Assembly: GCA_022606425.2 (NCBI GenBank)
Contig: JAHDVF020000503.1
Location: 62,001 to 126,000, forward strand
Direction of reading: 5' to 3'
Origin: Lepidostoma basale
Taxonomy: Eukaryota > Arthropoda > Insecta > Trichoptera > Lepidostomatidae
Length of the DNA stretch: 64,000 nt
The position numbers were made by a program, and so were the translations under genes. This document shows positions 22,725 to 31,954 of the stretch, piece after piece (the first letter of the stretch is position 1; each line of letters opens with the position of its first letter). Below the pieces are notes generated by a model. That model saw nothing but the letters and a program-made list of their open reading frames with translations. It ran no database searches and had not been told where the DNA came from.

Positions 22725-22860
22725 GACAACAAACCACAATGCCTCAAGACTAAAGTCTTCAACCAGTGCGTCTTGCTAGTCATGACGTACGGAACCGAGA
22801 CGTGGACACTGACAAAAGGTCTAGTCTACAGATTCAAGGTCGCCCAACGCGACAGATTAG
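22725..22860 (+). mobile_element. LINE fragment (RTE-like)
   Basis: Translates as TKVFNQCVLLVMTYGTETWT LTKGLVYRFKVAQR, the post-RT segment of an RTE-like LINE ORF2. It is cut off exactly where sineA begins. Confidence 0.75.
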
Positions 22861-23095
22861 ACGACCTTCGTGGCAGAGTGGTTACGATCTCTGACTTCCA
22901 TGCCGAAGGTCCTGGGTCCTGGGATGGCAGTGTGATTGTCACACTGTCTTTGGTCTGGTGTAGAATTCACGTGACAATAAAATGGCGATAGATTGGCTAT
23001 CTATCACATGTCGCGAGAATCAATATAATAGCAAAAAAATAAAAATTGTCTACAGTAATTGGGTCCAAACGATCTGTTGTGTACATAAAAAAAAA
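22861..23095 (+). mobile_element. sineA, tRNA-derived, alternative-tail form
   Basis: A-box region TGGCAGAGTGGTTACGATC and eroded B-box GGTCCTGGGTCCTGGGATGG, then the body TTCACGTGACAATAAAATGG CGATAGATTGGC. It ends with ACAGTAATTGGGTCCAAACG ATCTGTTGTG, a 3' end seen also at 31.96 and 58.93 kb but not in the AAT-tailed copies. Confidence 0.8.
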
Positions 23096-23190
23096 TAATA
23101 TTCGACAACAAACCAAGGTGGCTCTGAGGATGGGCGGGCTATTCTGTTTCCAATTTGCATCTTCGTCTCTATTGAGATACAATTAATCCT
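23096..23190 (-). mobile_element. fbA terminus, partial
   Basis: Only the right terminus remains: ATTCTGTTTCCAATTTGCAT CTTCGTCTCTATTGAGATAC AATTAATCC. Confidence 0.75.
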
Positions 23191-23270
23191 TGAAAAAAAT
23201 ATATATTTAAGATTTCCATCGTCAATTTTGAATGTAAGCTTTATAATACAATACAAAAAATAATAATTGT

Positions 23271-23552
23271 ATTTTATAAGGCTTAATTGTATCTCAATAG
23301 AGACGAAGATGTAAATTGTTTTTTAGGAACAGAAGGTGGTGGCCAAGGCGCTTACAGGACTTATGACCTGTCATTGGTTGGGTTGAGTAAGAAGGGCGGA
23401 ATGGGGAATGTTGTTAAACAAACATAAAGCGATCGCTCAACCCAACCAATGACAGGTCATAAGTCCTGTAAGCGCCTCGGCCAGCACATTCTGTTCCCAG
23501 AAAACAATTTACATCTTCGTCTCTATTGAGATACAATTAATCCTTATAAAAT
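23271..23552. mobile_element. fbA foldback, large near-perfect palindrome
   Basis: Arms of roughly 115 bp: ATTTTATAAGGCTTAATTGT ... GGTTGGGTTGAG, inverted as CTCAACCCAACC ... TTAATCCTTATAAAAT, around a loop of about 50 bp containing AAGGGCGGAATGGGGAATGT. Its RNA or single-stranded form would fold into one long hairpin. Tail unit follows at 23568-23625. Confidence 0.87.
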
Positions 23553-23625
23553 AAAAATAATTAATTCACAATGGGTGAAATCCAAGAAATTTGTCTACAA
23601 GAATTTGTATACATTCAAAATGTTG

Positions 23626-24839
23626 TTGTTATAATAATTGTATTTATTTAGTCATTAGTCAACCAGTATCAGCTAAGTACGGCGCCTTTAGGTTCGACTC
23701 CACCAAGTTACACGTGTCATTTTCAGATAGCCTTTGAATCAAAAAACAGTATCTATTAACAATATGATAAATTTCTCTCCACGTATTATCTAAAGCATTT
23801 TTTCTTGTTTTCTTTTTTCTGGTATAAGAGCACTAAAAACTAACCTCAATTTACTCATTGGGATTACCATATATGCAATCTGATAAAACCACTATTCTTT
23901 CTTATCGATTCGCCATGCCTGTAAGATCTGGTCGATGCATAAACCACCTAATCTTATTTCAACAACGTTTTCATCACACACAAAGCTGAACCTCCCTTAG
24001 CAAGAAGATCTTTCAAGTTTAAGTATACGTTTTATCACTATGTCGGATACATCATCCCTGGCGTATGCGGTTTTCGTAGAACCAAGGAATTATTATGAAT
24101 ACAACCCTTTGAGTACGTGAGCTATCTAAAACAGTATGACAATATTCAGTTTATAAGAAATCCAAAATATTTCAGTTGTATTTTGATTCTCGCGACAAAA
24201 TAGTATAATTAGAAGATAAATAAAAAATGACTACATCATAACTGTCGAGAAAAACTACATATAAAGAGTATAAATTGAATATCTTATGATAAATTAATAA
24301 TTTAATTAATTTTACATCAAATAATGGAGTTTTTATGAACAAATATAAAAACGTATCATGTACGACCAACTTTTTTTGCTTATAATAGTAATTAAAAGAA
24401 ATCTAAAAAACATAAAACAAAACAATTGTATCAATGTAAAGGAACTCGCGCGCGTTTCAATCTACCCCCACCGCTAAATCTTCCGTTGGATTGTTCTGAT
24501 ATGGAGTTGAGAATATAACAGATAGCAGGTTACAAATGTACGAGTATTAAAGCTGCTTGTGATAAAAAATACATATTCCGCTGACACGACTCCCCAATCT
24601 TGCTCTCCTCGCAACGCGGAAGGGAGGTATTTTTAAATTAAGAACGGGCCATTGTAACCAGCGGGTCCACGTGCCGCAGACTGCCGTGGGAAAGGGCGAG
24701 TAGGGACGAGGCGGCGCCCCCATACCCCGGCGCTGTAATGCGAACCGCAAATGATAGGAAATAATCTATTTTAACGGAGAAGATAGACTGGAATTGGATA
24801 TATTTTAAACAATGAAACTAGAAAAGATTTCGAACAGTT
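23626..24839. other. AT-rich DNA with a GC-rich patch
   Basis: No repeat family recognised in 23626-24560. 24580-24760 is GC-rich (GAGGCGGCGCCCCCATACCC), and its minus strand is open for 67 codons without splice or start support. Confidence 0.4.
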
Positions 24840-25019
24840 GCGTCGTAGAGAGATTCTGAGATCTCTCGTAGATTCGCTTTCTAGAGATCCAGAGATCTCT
24901 CGAGAGTCGCTATGTAGACAGATTCAAAAATCTCTCGTAGAGTCGGGTCGTAGAGAGATTCAGAGATCTCTTGTACAAAAGCGTCGTAGAAAGATCTCTG
25001 CTAAGTTCTCTACCGAGTC
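24840..25019 (+). repeat. Tandem repeat of about 36 bp, five units, frame-preserving
   Basis: Units at 24840-24875, 24876-24908, 24909-24944, 24945-24980 and 24981-25019 measure 36, 33, 36, 36 and 39 bp. The core word is TCGTAGAGAGATTCAGAGAT, with the palindrome AGAGATCTCT. The plus strand is open across all units and ends TGA at 25030-25032, giving 12-residue repeats such as RREIQRSLVQKR. There is no ATG in frame and no splice support. Either a coding repeat fragment or a satellite-like array; function unknown. Confidence 0.75.
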
Positions 25020-25034
25020 TAACGAATCATGATT

Positions 25035-25080
25035 AATTAAATTCAAGTCTTTGCACAAATTAAATTCAAGTCTTTGCACA
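25035..25080 (+). repeat. Perfect 23-bp tandem duplication
   Basis: AATTAAATTCAAGTCTTTGC ACA occurs twice without spacer (25035-25057 and 25058-25080), just after the 36-bp array. Recent slippage or local duplication. Confidence 0.9.
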
Positions 25081-26018
25081 AAAATATAAGGATTACTTGA
25101 ATGTAGCAATCAACACTTTATTCAATAGTGGTATACAGGGTGGGTCAATGAAAATGGACATCATTATTCATATGTGAAAGTGACGATAACCGAATGAATC
25201 AAATCACAACAGATATTGGAATCTACAAAATATTAAATATGAAGGGAATTTTTTTTGCATGTATGTTATGATGTACGAATTCTAAAACAATGAAACAAAA
25301 AGGAAAAATAAATAAATAAAGACATTGAACCTTGCTTGACAAGTCAACAAAATGTAAATTGAAAAATAAGCTTTCACCTACCAAAGTATTTTTTGTCAAT
25401 TGGATTCTGTTGTAAGTTTAATTATACTCGTATAAAGAAAAACTTGACATAAGTTAAAACACATTTTGTGTCGAACATACGTATGAAAAAGATATATAAA
25501 ATATGAAAACAATTGTAGGTGAGGCGTATAATACAATAAATTAATGCTTTTTCGGAAGTACGCCGCGGTTTTAGGGTGATTTTTTTTCCTCTTCAAGTAC
25601 CGAATCCGGCCTAATAAATCGCGATAGGTAGGCACCCCTGTCCCGGGGGCGGGGCGGGGGTAATGGCAACACAGGCCATTAATTAGGGGGCCACCTGAGG
25701 AAACCTCGGCCGGTGATAAAGCGCCCGGCGTCGTGTTTAATTAGCTTCCCGCCACTGAGTTGGGTCCGCTGCGCCGGCCCGGCTTCCCCCGCGGAGGGAA
25801 TTTGCTCCACAAAATATGTATCAATCGATTGATTGGAAATCTAGGGCAAACAGTATACGCAATAAGGGAAAAGTTTTTTTTACTGAACAAAAAAAGAGCT
25901 ATGAGTTATACCTCCCTCGAATGGTTACGGTTACGGGTTGAGTTTTCCCTAGAACGGAACTTGAAACAGAGGAAGATCGAGCAAAATGTGGCAAATTAGA
26001 ATCGAGAGAATTAAAACT
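25081..26018. other. Spacer with a GC-rich, homeodomain-site-bearing patch
   Basis: 25590-25830 is strongly GC-rich yet contains ATTAATTAG and TTTAATTAG cores, CACCTG and GGTGATAA. It shows no repeat similarity and no supported exon. This combination is typical of conserved enhancer-like DNA; that is inference only. Confidence 0.4.
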
Positions 26019-26122
26019 TAACCGAAGGTCCCGGGTTCGATTCGCGGTGATGGCAGTGTGATTGTCACACTGATTGTCTTTGATATGGTGAAGAATTCAT
26101 GTGACAATAAAATAGCGATAGA
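26019..26122 (+). mobile_element. sineA, 5'-truncated
   Basis: Starts near the B-box (GGTCCCGGGTTCGATTCGCG), then GATGGCAGTGTGATTGTCAC and GTGACAATAAAATAGCGATA. It is cut off by the lineA tail that follows. Confidence 0.8.
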
Positions 26123-26362
26123 ATAACTAACTAACTAACCAACCATCACGCCGTCTCCCCGAAGGGGTAGGCAGAAATAATGGACTGCCTCCTTTTCTTT
26201 CCTGACATATTTCTCTCGCTTCCTCAAAATTCATGCATCGTGTCATGCACGCGCGTCGATTTCTCTGACTCCTCACATGGCCGACATTCAATATTTGATT
26301 TATTTGATCGTGCCACGTTTTCCTCGGTCTTCCTCTATTTCTGGTTCCACTTACATCGTTAA
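26123..26362 (-). mobile_element. lineA 3' end
   Basis: The minus strand ends with CACGCCGTCTCCCCGAAGGG (inverse of the conserved 3' end) next to AACT repeats. It covers the last 75 codons or so, with a frame disruption. Confidence 0.85.
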
Positions 26363-26614
26363 CAGAAGAGAATATTGATGTTAATGTTAATCGTGGAGAA
26401 TTATATCAGTATAGAATAATGTGGCGGTCTATTCCTTCTGCTTTGGGAATACGGTGTGATAGTTGGTGAGAAGAGATTTCCCTAGTTGAGAGGCAAGAAA
26501 ACACATTCGTGGTAAATGATCTATAGACAACAATTTCGTGTCTCTCTTTTCAGAGCATTTGAGTTTTAGAAAATAATATTGTGGGTTAACCTATGGATTT
26601 ACATAATACTTGAT
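26363..26614. other. Spacer; includes a second eroded lineA 3' end
   Basis: 26410-26470 (AATGTGGCGGTCTATTCCTT ... ATACGGTGTGATAG) resembles the lineA 3' terminus on the plus strand. The remainder is AT-rich, nothing seen. Confidence 0.45.
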
Positions 26615-26815
26615 GTAAAAAATAAAGAGATTTTAATAATAATAATATTAGTCCCTAGGAACAGGTTCTGAACTCTTGTTATTCCTGTCCACTCTTTGAG
26701 GTTCCGCAGCCAGGACAGCTGCCTTCTACCAACTCTCCGACGTCCCTCCACTTTACCCATTAATATCAGTCGAAGGAGGTGGTATTTCTCTCCCCTTAGC
26801 ACATGAAAAAATAAT
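26615..26815 (-). mobile_element. LINE 3' end with AAT tail
   Basis: The minus strand reads KYHLLRLILMGKVEGRRRVG RRQLSWLRNLKEWTG, the LI..GK.EGRRG.GRR..SWL.NL..W.G signature of a LINE ORF2 C-terminus. Tail is TTATTATTATT on the minus strand. A related copy lies at 56.5-56.9 kb. Confidence 0.8.
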
Positions 26816-26839
26816 GAATAGAATTTAACATGAATTAAA

Positions 26840-26925
26840 ACGTTAGTTTTTCACTTTTGAGTTCATTTTTCTCGACATGTTTCGAAGGTTTTACACCTTC
26901 ATTATCGGGATAATGAATAAGGGCT
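26840..26925 (-). mobile_element. hpB hairpin unit
   Basis: Minus strand: CCGATAATGAAGGTGTAAAA CCTTCGAAACATGTCGAG. The hairpin GAAGGT/ACCTTC is a perfect 6 bp, directly followed by GAAAC and then GTC, as in hpA and hpC. Confidence 0.78.
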
Positions 26926-27714
26926 TCCACAGTGTTAATGCTTTAAGTTTAAAAACATTTAATTAATGGATATTTACTAACGTCGTCGTAAAGCGAGACG
27001 GTCATTTCAGTAAAAAAAAACTTCGTGAGCATGTGAATACAACCATTGTTTTTATGCGTTTTATTTACAAATTAATCATAAAAAAAACAAATCTCAGCAA
27101 GATCTATTTCATTATCTGATCAATGAAATAATTTCTATGTATGAATAAACTACGGAAATTGTGTTTTTCTTCTTCATTGTTCAGCACACGTGATTTGTAT
27201 TTTCATATTTGATGGTTATTAAACCATAGATTTAACATATTTTATCGCTTATACATATATTAAATAAAACCCAAATGCTGTTGGTTCTGTGGGCATTAAA
27301 TAGGCACGGCTGTTTTTTTAATTTGGAGCGAGTAATATTCCGTCAATCTCTGGCGACTAACGAGGACTTTTATTCTCGAGGATGCGGGATGAACGTTTCC
27401 ACGGAGGCTCGTGATAATTTATTCCCCTGCGCGGAAGACTTTAATTTATATTCCGCCGACGCACGGAGGATATTAAATCATCACAAACTGAGAGGGCGCC
27501 GTAAAGTGAGCGCCGGCCCTGAACATAATGAAACGGGCCTAATAATTATTAATTAAACGACTAAACGTTAATAATGCGCTCCGACGGACCAACATTTTAA
27601 AAATGTTAATTAACAAAAGAAAATTCGCGGAATTCTTTACCATGGCGACGAGCTGAAGGCTATTAGGTTGCTAAACTTAATCATTTCAAATACCAATACA
27701 TTGTGTTTCTGAGG
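26926..27714. other. Spacer with GC-rich patch 27270-27640
   Basis: The patch mixes GC-rich blocks with AT cores (CTAATAATTATTAATTAAAC) and has a 93-codon plus-strand frame (27275-27556). That frame lacks splice and start support and does not resemble a known domain. Better explained as conserved non-coding DNA, but unproven. Confidence 0.4.
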
Positions 27715-27895
27715 TTTTAGAAGAATACGAAGCTTGGCTTCTAATCCAGGTGACTTGGGTTCAAGCCTGGACACAATCAGTTCCTTCTTCATAATAATGA
27801 GCTATTTTCTGCTCATATTCAAGATTTCAAAATAAATTCTAATACCATTGATTCAAATCCTTTGACTTAATCTTTTATTTATAATAATAAAAGAC
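27715..27895 (+). mobile_element. sineB, tRNA-derived
   Basis: B-box GGGTTCAAGCCTGGACAC after CTTGGCTTCTAATCCAGGTG, then the body TTCATAATAATGAGCTATTT and AAATTCTAATACCATTGATT. Copies lie at 38.7 (minus) and 43.4 kb. Confidence 0.78.
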
Positions 27896-27994
27896 TCTCT
27901 CCTTGCTAAAATTAATGCTAGTACAATGATGCGAATAATACAAATAAATAAATAAACACATTAATGACGAATTATTTATGAAATAAAACATTGA

Positions 27995-28104
27995 TTTTCC
28001 ACTGTTTAGTTTATTTTTCTCGACATGTTTCGAATACTTTTACCTCCTTCATCGGGAGAACGATGAAGGTGTAAAGCCTTCGAAATATGTCGAGAAAAAT
28101 AAAC
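27995..28104. mobile_element. hpB foldback with two inverted units
   Basis: Minus-strand unit at 28021-28056 and plus-strand unit at 28060-28090 (CGATGAAGGTGTAAAGCCTT CGAAATATGTCGAG), centred on CATCGGGAGAACGATG. The outer arms are TTTATTTTTCTCGACAT and its inverse. Confidence 0.8.
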
Positions 28105-28286
28105 TCAAACTTATATACCCTTAATTCTGGAGAGTATCCTGTCTTCCTAATGTTGAAACATCTCTCATGCGTTTCTTGTAGTATACTATACACAATATTT
28201 TATTTTACCTGTTCTCAATTGATGCCTTAAAAATAAATTTTGCAATGTCTGTTGATGAAATAAACCGATTTGATTTGATTTGAAAC
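28105..28286 (+). mobile_element. lineF 3' end with GATTT tail
   Basis: Shares GGAGAGTATCCTGTCTTCCT, CAATTGATGCCTTAAAAATA and the terminal GATTTGATTTGATTTG with 42630-42912 and, inverted, 33437-33712. Non-coding 3' part of a LINE. Confidence 0.75.
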
Positions 28287-28389
28287 GTGAAAAAACAGTG
28301 TTTTTATTTATGAATAATTCGTCATTATGGAATTCCACAGTGTTAACGCTATAAGTTTATCTAAAAAAAACACATTAATCATTTTCATT

Positions 28390-28830
28390 GTTACAACCCT
28401 CGGAGAGCCGTAGCTTCGCCCAAGAAACGTATCCATCCTGTCCCGTATCAGACTGCCGCCTTCCAGTTTTGCTGTTCCATGACCCGACAGTCTGTTATTT
28501 CATCATCCAATTACGTAGTATAAATCGCGTAGTATTTGTCGCTCTATGGGATCTTTAAACAACACTATTTTTGGGAGTTTCAGATCATTCATGCAGTACA
28601 TTTGCCATAACCAGCGCAGTCTGTTTAATTTTATAAAATTGACAAGTCTGACGTCCTGATATATATCGTAGATCTCCGTTTTGAATATTCTTCTCCACTT
28701 CTGATCATTCCAGAGTTTTACAGAAGACTTTCATGTTAAAACTATCTTATCTCGTATCATCATGTTTGGTAAGTGTCTAGATCTCTGAGGCATATATACA
28801 TGAGGATCAAATCAGTTCCTTGTATGATAA
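28390..28830 (-). mobile_element. LINE C-terminal fragment
   Basis: Minus strand: WRRIFKTEIYDIYQDVRLVN FIKLNRLRWLWQMYCMNDLK, the post-RT pattern W.R......D.......LRW..H..RM of RTE-like LINEs. Several stops, no recognisable tail. Confidence 0.68.
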
Positions 28831-29285
28831 CGAATTTACTCCTATCGCTATGCAACAGTTAGAGCATCAATGGATTTTTTGTTAGAACATTTGATATAGT
28901 ATTTAGTTTTATACGTTTGAGAAACTATACTTAATTATTTAAAAAGTATACAATATCAGATAAAAATAAACACGTTTTTATTAACAAAGGTTCGCAATAG
29001 TTTGAAAGAGACTTGACTGAAACGCCGTCCAATGGAAGTCGATAATGAATGACTAGTACTGGTACTAAACTCCTATTGATACTCAATAGTCATAACACCA
29101 ATGTATTTTAATGGGAGAAAATGTTTTTTGAGTGATTTAATATAAACAGTATTTTCGCCCCGACATATAATAATAATAAAAAAACATGTACCTACAAAAA
29201 AAAATTGAATTCCGTCACATTAATTTTGAATTTACATTTCAAATGGTATTTGCAGATTCTTTATATCAAGACAATATTTAAAAAA
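28831..29285. other. AT-rich spacer
   Basis: Nothing recognised. Confidence 0.5.
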
Positions 29286-29461
29286 TTAACTAACTAACCA
29301 TAATGCCGTCCCCACTAAGGGGTCTGTAGAAATAATGGACCGCTACACTTTTCTTTCCCAGCATAATTCTCCCGCTTCCTCAACATTTATACATCGTGTC
29401 ATGCACCCACGCCAATTTCTCCGACTCCTCAAGTTGCCGACATTCAATATTTGATTTATTA
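29286..29461 (-). mobile_element. lineA 3' end, short
   Basis: AACTAACTAACCATAATGCC followed by the inverse of the last 55 codons, truncated at ATTTGATTTATT. Confidence 0.85.
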
Positions 29462-29488
29462 AGATAATATTAAACAAAATAAATTACA

Positions 29489-29643
29489 AAACAAACAAAC
29501 CATCACGCCGTTTCCCCGCAGGGGTAGGCGGAGAGAATGGACCGCCACACTACTCTATCCTGGCAAACCTCTCTAACTTCCTCCACATTCATACAACGAG
29601 TCATACACGCACGTCGATTTCTCCGACTTCTAACATGACCAAA
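29489..29643 (-). mobile_element. lineA 3' end, GTTT-tailed variant
   Basis: AAACAAACAAACCATCACGC gives a GTTT tail on the element strand. The sequence is closest to the GTT-tailed copy at 21.8-22.3 kb (ACTCTATCCTGGCAAACCTC). It lies 27 bp from the previous copy, in the same orientation. Confidence 0.85.
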
Positions 29644-29714
29644 ACAAATAACAAATGTACACTATTCACATAAAAAATTCAGGTGATTTTTTGCGATCCG
29701 TTACATCATTGATG

Positions 29715-29945
29715 ACCTTCGTCGCAGAGTGACAACAGCTATTATAATTGTCATACCGAAGGTTCCGGGTTCGATTCCCGGCGATGACTTTGGTCATGTA
29801 TAGAATTCACGTGACAAATAAATAGCGATAGATAAGCTACCTATCACATGTCAAGAGAATCAATATTACAGCTGTACCGTTTACTTCGATTTGGTTCGCA
29901 TTGTAATGATGTTAATACTTTTCAACAAAATAATAATGAATATTG
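29715..29945 (+). mobile_element. sineA, AAT-tailed form
   Basis: GACCTTCGTCGCAGAGTG (A-box area), GGTTCCGGGTTCGATTCCCG (B-box), then the body and TTTGGTTCGCATTGTAATGA before AATAATAATG. Confidence 0.85.
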
Positions 29946-30020
29946 TTATAAATATTAAAACATAAAAATATGCACATCATAAAAATCTAAACCAGTTTAT
30001 ATTTCTTTAATCGAATATCA

Positions 30021-30283
30021 CATATCGCACGTTGAAAACAAAAGTGACACTATACAAAAATCTCAATTTTTCAGTACGGTCATTTAAAGTTTTGCCTGCT
30101 TATCAACCTAATTAAAATCTACTAGATTCTGATAGAATAATATCTAAACTAATATATAAAACAACAACATTAGATATATTTCTACTCACAGTCAAGTTAT
30201 TGACCTCACAAAAACTTTAAATGACCGTACTGAAAAATTGAGATTTTTGTATAGTGTCACTTTTGTTTTCAATGTGCGATATG
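30021..30283. mobile_element. MITE-like inverted repeat, 73-bp arms
   Basis: Arms 30021-30093 and 30211-30283 differ at one position (CATATCGCACGTTGAAAACA versus its inverse with ATTG). The loop of 117 bp is AT-rich and non-coding. No second copy in the window and no clear target duplication. The arm identity suggests recent origin or gene conversion. Confidence 0.85.
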
Positions 30284-30530
30284 TATATATCTTTTTATAC
30301 AGGCATATAATTCTTCTGTACAGGCGTATGTAGTTGAACTCTTCCTAAACGGCTGGACCGACTAAGATAAAAAACGGTGTGTTTGAGTGACCGTAAAAAC
30401 CTTCTGGAAATTTCATGAATAATTGATCTTCTGAGAATAATTCACAGTTATGTTTACTTACCATAGATGGCGCTGATGTCGATAGTGCTACCTCTATGTA
30501 CGAGTGTAGGAACTTTTATGTTTCTAATTG
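30284..30530 (+). mobile_element. Dispersed-repeat segment (GGCTGGACCGA type)
   Basis: TAGTTGAACTCTTCCTAAAC GGCTGGACCGACTAAG followed later by CCATAGATGGCGCTG are wordings common to insect dispersed repeats. I cannot define the ends. Confidence 0.45.
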
Positions 30531-30917
30531 TGACATTCGGCACACTTTGGAATTAATTTAAAATCATGCTCGGCGGGTAGGTACCCCTTTCCGCGGGGAA
30601 ATTTAATTAGATATTGTAGCGCAGGCCGGCGCGCGGCAATATCGCGCAGTCGGGCGGGCCTGTAATCTGGACGCGCTCTGGCCCGACCTTCGCCTAACCT
30701 GTAATCTGCGCTGTCTCCACACACATGAAATTATTAACCCTAAATTTAATTAACTCGGCGAAACTGTAATAACCCCCTGAACCGTATAAATAGAACGCCA
30801 CAGCAGTGTTGTCCCTTCGCACTTGCCTCATACACAATACATGTATCCGAGTACAACGCGTCGCATTTTAAGACGCGGTTCTAAGCCTCCAAGCATAAAG
30901 TCATAGAAAATAATACA
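30531..30917. other. GC-rich repeat-free patch with possible TATA box
   Basis: 30560-30720 is GC/CpG-rich (CAGGCCGGCGCGCGGCAATA), then CCGTATAAATAGAACG at about 30781 resembles a plus-strand TATA element. No transcript frame follows. Candidate enhancer or promoter. Confidence 0.35.
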
Positions 30918-31330
30918 TATTCTTCTTCTTCTTCCTCTTGGTTTAGGTCGTATGACCTGTTTGATGATGTCCAGCCATCTCTCCATCTCTTTGGCGGCCT
31001 TCCTGGTAATCTCTTGCTGCTTGGGTTTTCAACTTTAACAATTTTTCGCAATTCTTGTATTCTCCATGCGGTCCACGTGGTCTTTCCAAAAGTGCCTTCT
31101 GCTTCTTCCCCATCTCACTTTGTCATCAGCACTACAGACATACCTTATCGTTTCATTTCTAATACGATCTTAGAGGGTTTTGCCTGCGATGGAGCGTAGG
31201 GTTCGCATTTCTGCTACTCTAAAAAGGTTCTTAGTTCTATTGGTATTGGCTCTGACCTCTATTTTAACATAATGATGGGGCGAACGCATGCCTTGTATAT
31301 CTTGACTTTACACACACGCACATTTATGTT
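30918..31330 (-). mobile_element. LINE 3' end with GAA tail
   Basis: Plus-strand CTTCTTCTTCTTCC marks a GAA-type tail of a minus-strand element. Upstream blocks (CATCTCTTTGGCGGCCTTCC, GATGGAGCGTAGGGTTCGCA) match the lineE type at 39.8 and 50.9 kb loosely. Confidence 0.6.
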
Positions 31331-31494
31331 TTCTGAAATATCACACATGTAATAATACATTTTAAATTATAAACTAGTTGTAACCCGTGAATATTCACGG
31401 AAGTAAAGATTTTCTACCCTTAAAAAACTTGGTAAAAAATTTGTACATTCGTAATAAGTTTTAACTTTAATTGTAAATATTCTTTTTTACTACC
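31331..31494. other. AT-rich; possible repeat end near 31375
   Basis: AACTAGTTGTAACCCGTGAA TATTCACGG has the form of the dispersed-repeat ends seen at 5.5 and 19.2 kb but is too diverged to assign. Confidence 0.3.
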
Positions 31495-31612
31495 GTCCCC
31501 CCGGAAGACTGCCAAAGAGATGGAGGTATAGCTGGGTGTTAACCACCCAAGAGAGGCCACCCTGACTACACGAACAGACCAATGGCCTTAAAGAATAAGA
31601 AGAATAAGCGTT
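31495..31612 (+). mobile_element. LINE 3' end fragment
   Basis: Reads RPPGRLPKRWRYSWVLTTQ, the GRP.KRW..SW element of LINE C-termini, then an AAGAATAAGAAGAATAAG tail. Confidence 0.55.
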
Positions 31613-31954
31613 AAAAATTTCACAATTAACAACACCACATTGCTCTAATTTTGTTTTCTACACTACTGTCATACAACAAAAATTAGTACAAAATTCTAAA
31701 TAATCCAGAACCGTTTTTGGGCATGCGCATCGTGCGCATTTCGATTTTTTTCGAAAAGAATCGAAGTATTAGTAAATCTCTTATATATCAAAATATTCTC
31801 GTACTTTTTCTTGACGACATACGAGTTTTTGCCTATTTATATAACGATGAATTTTAATCCCAGGGATTGATTTGCAACAAAGAATAATTATGTTTTTCTG
31901 ATTCTTAAGATGCCACTTCAATGTGGTAGATTCCCCGTTGCTTTCTACATGATT
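31613..31954. other. AT-rich spacer
   Basis: Nothing recognised. Confidence 0.5.

Noticed and set aside
24840..25080. CRISPR-like array
   Set aside because: Units are contiguous without unique spacers, and the genome is eukaryotic.
27275..27556. 93-codon plus-strand frame
   Set aside because: No recognisable motif; the segment is better described as possible conserved non-coding DNA.
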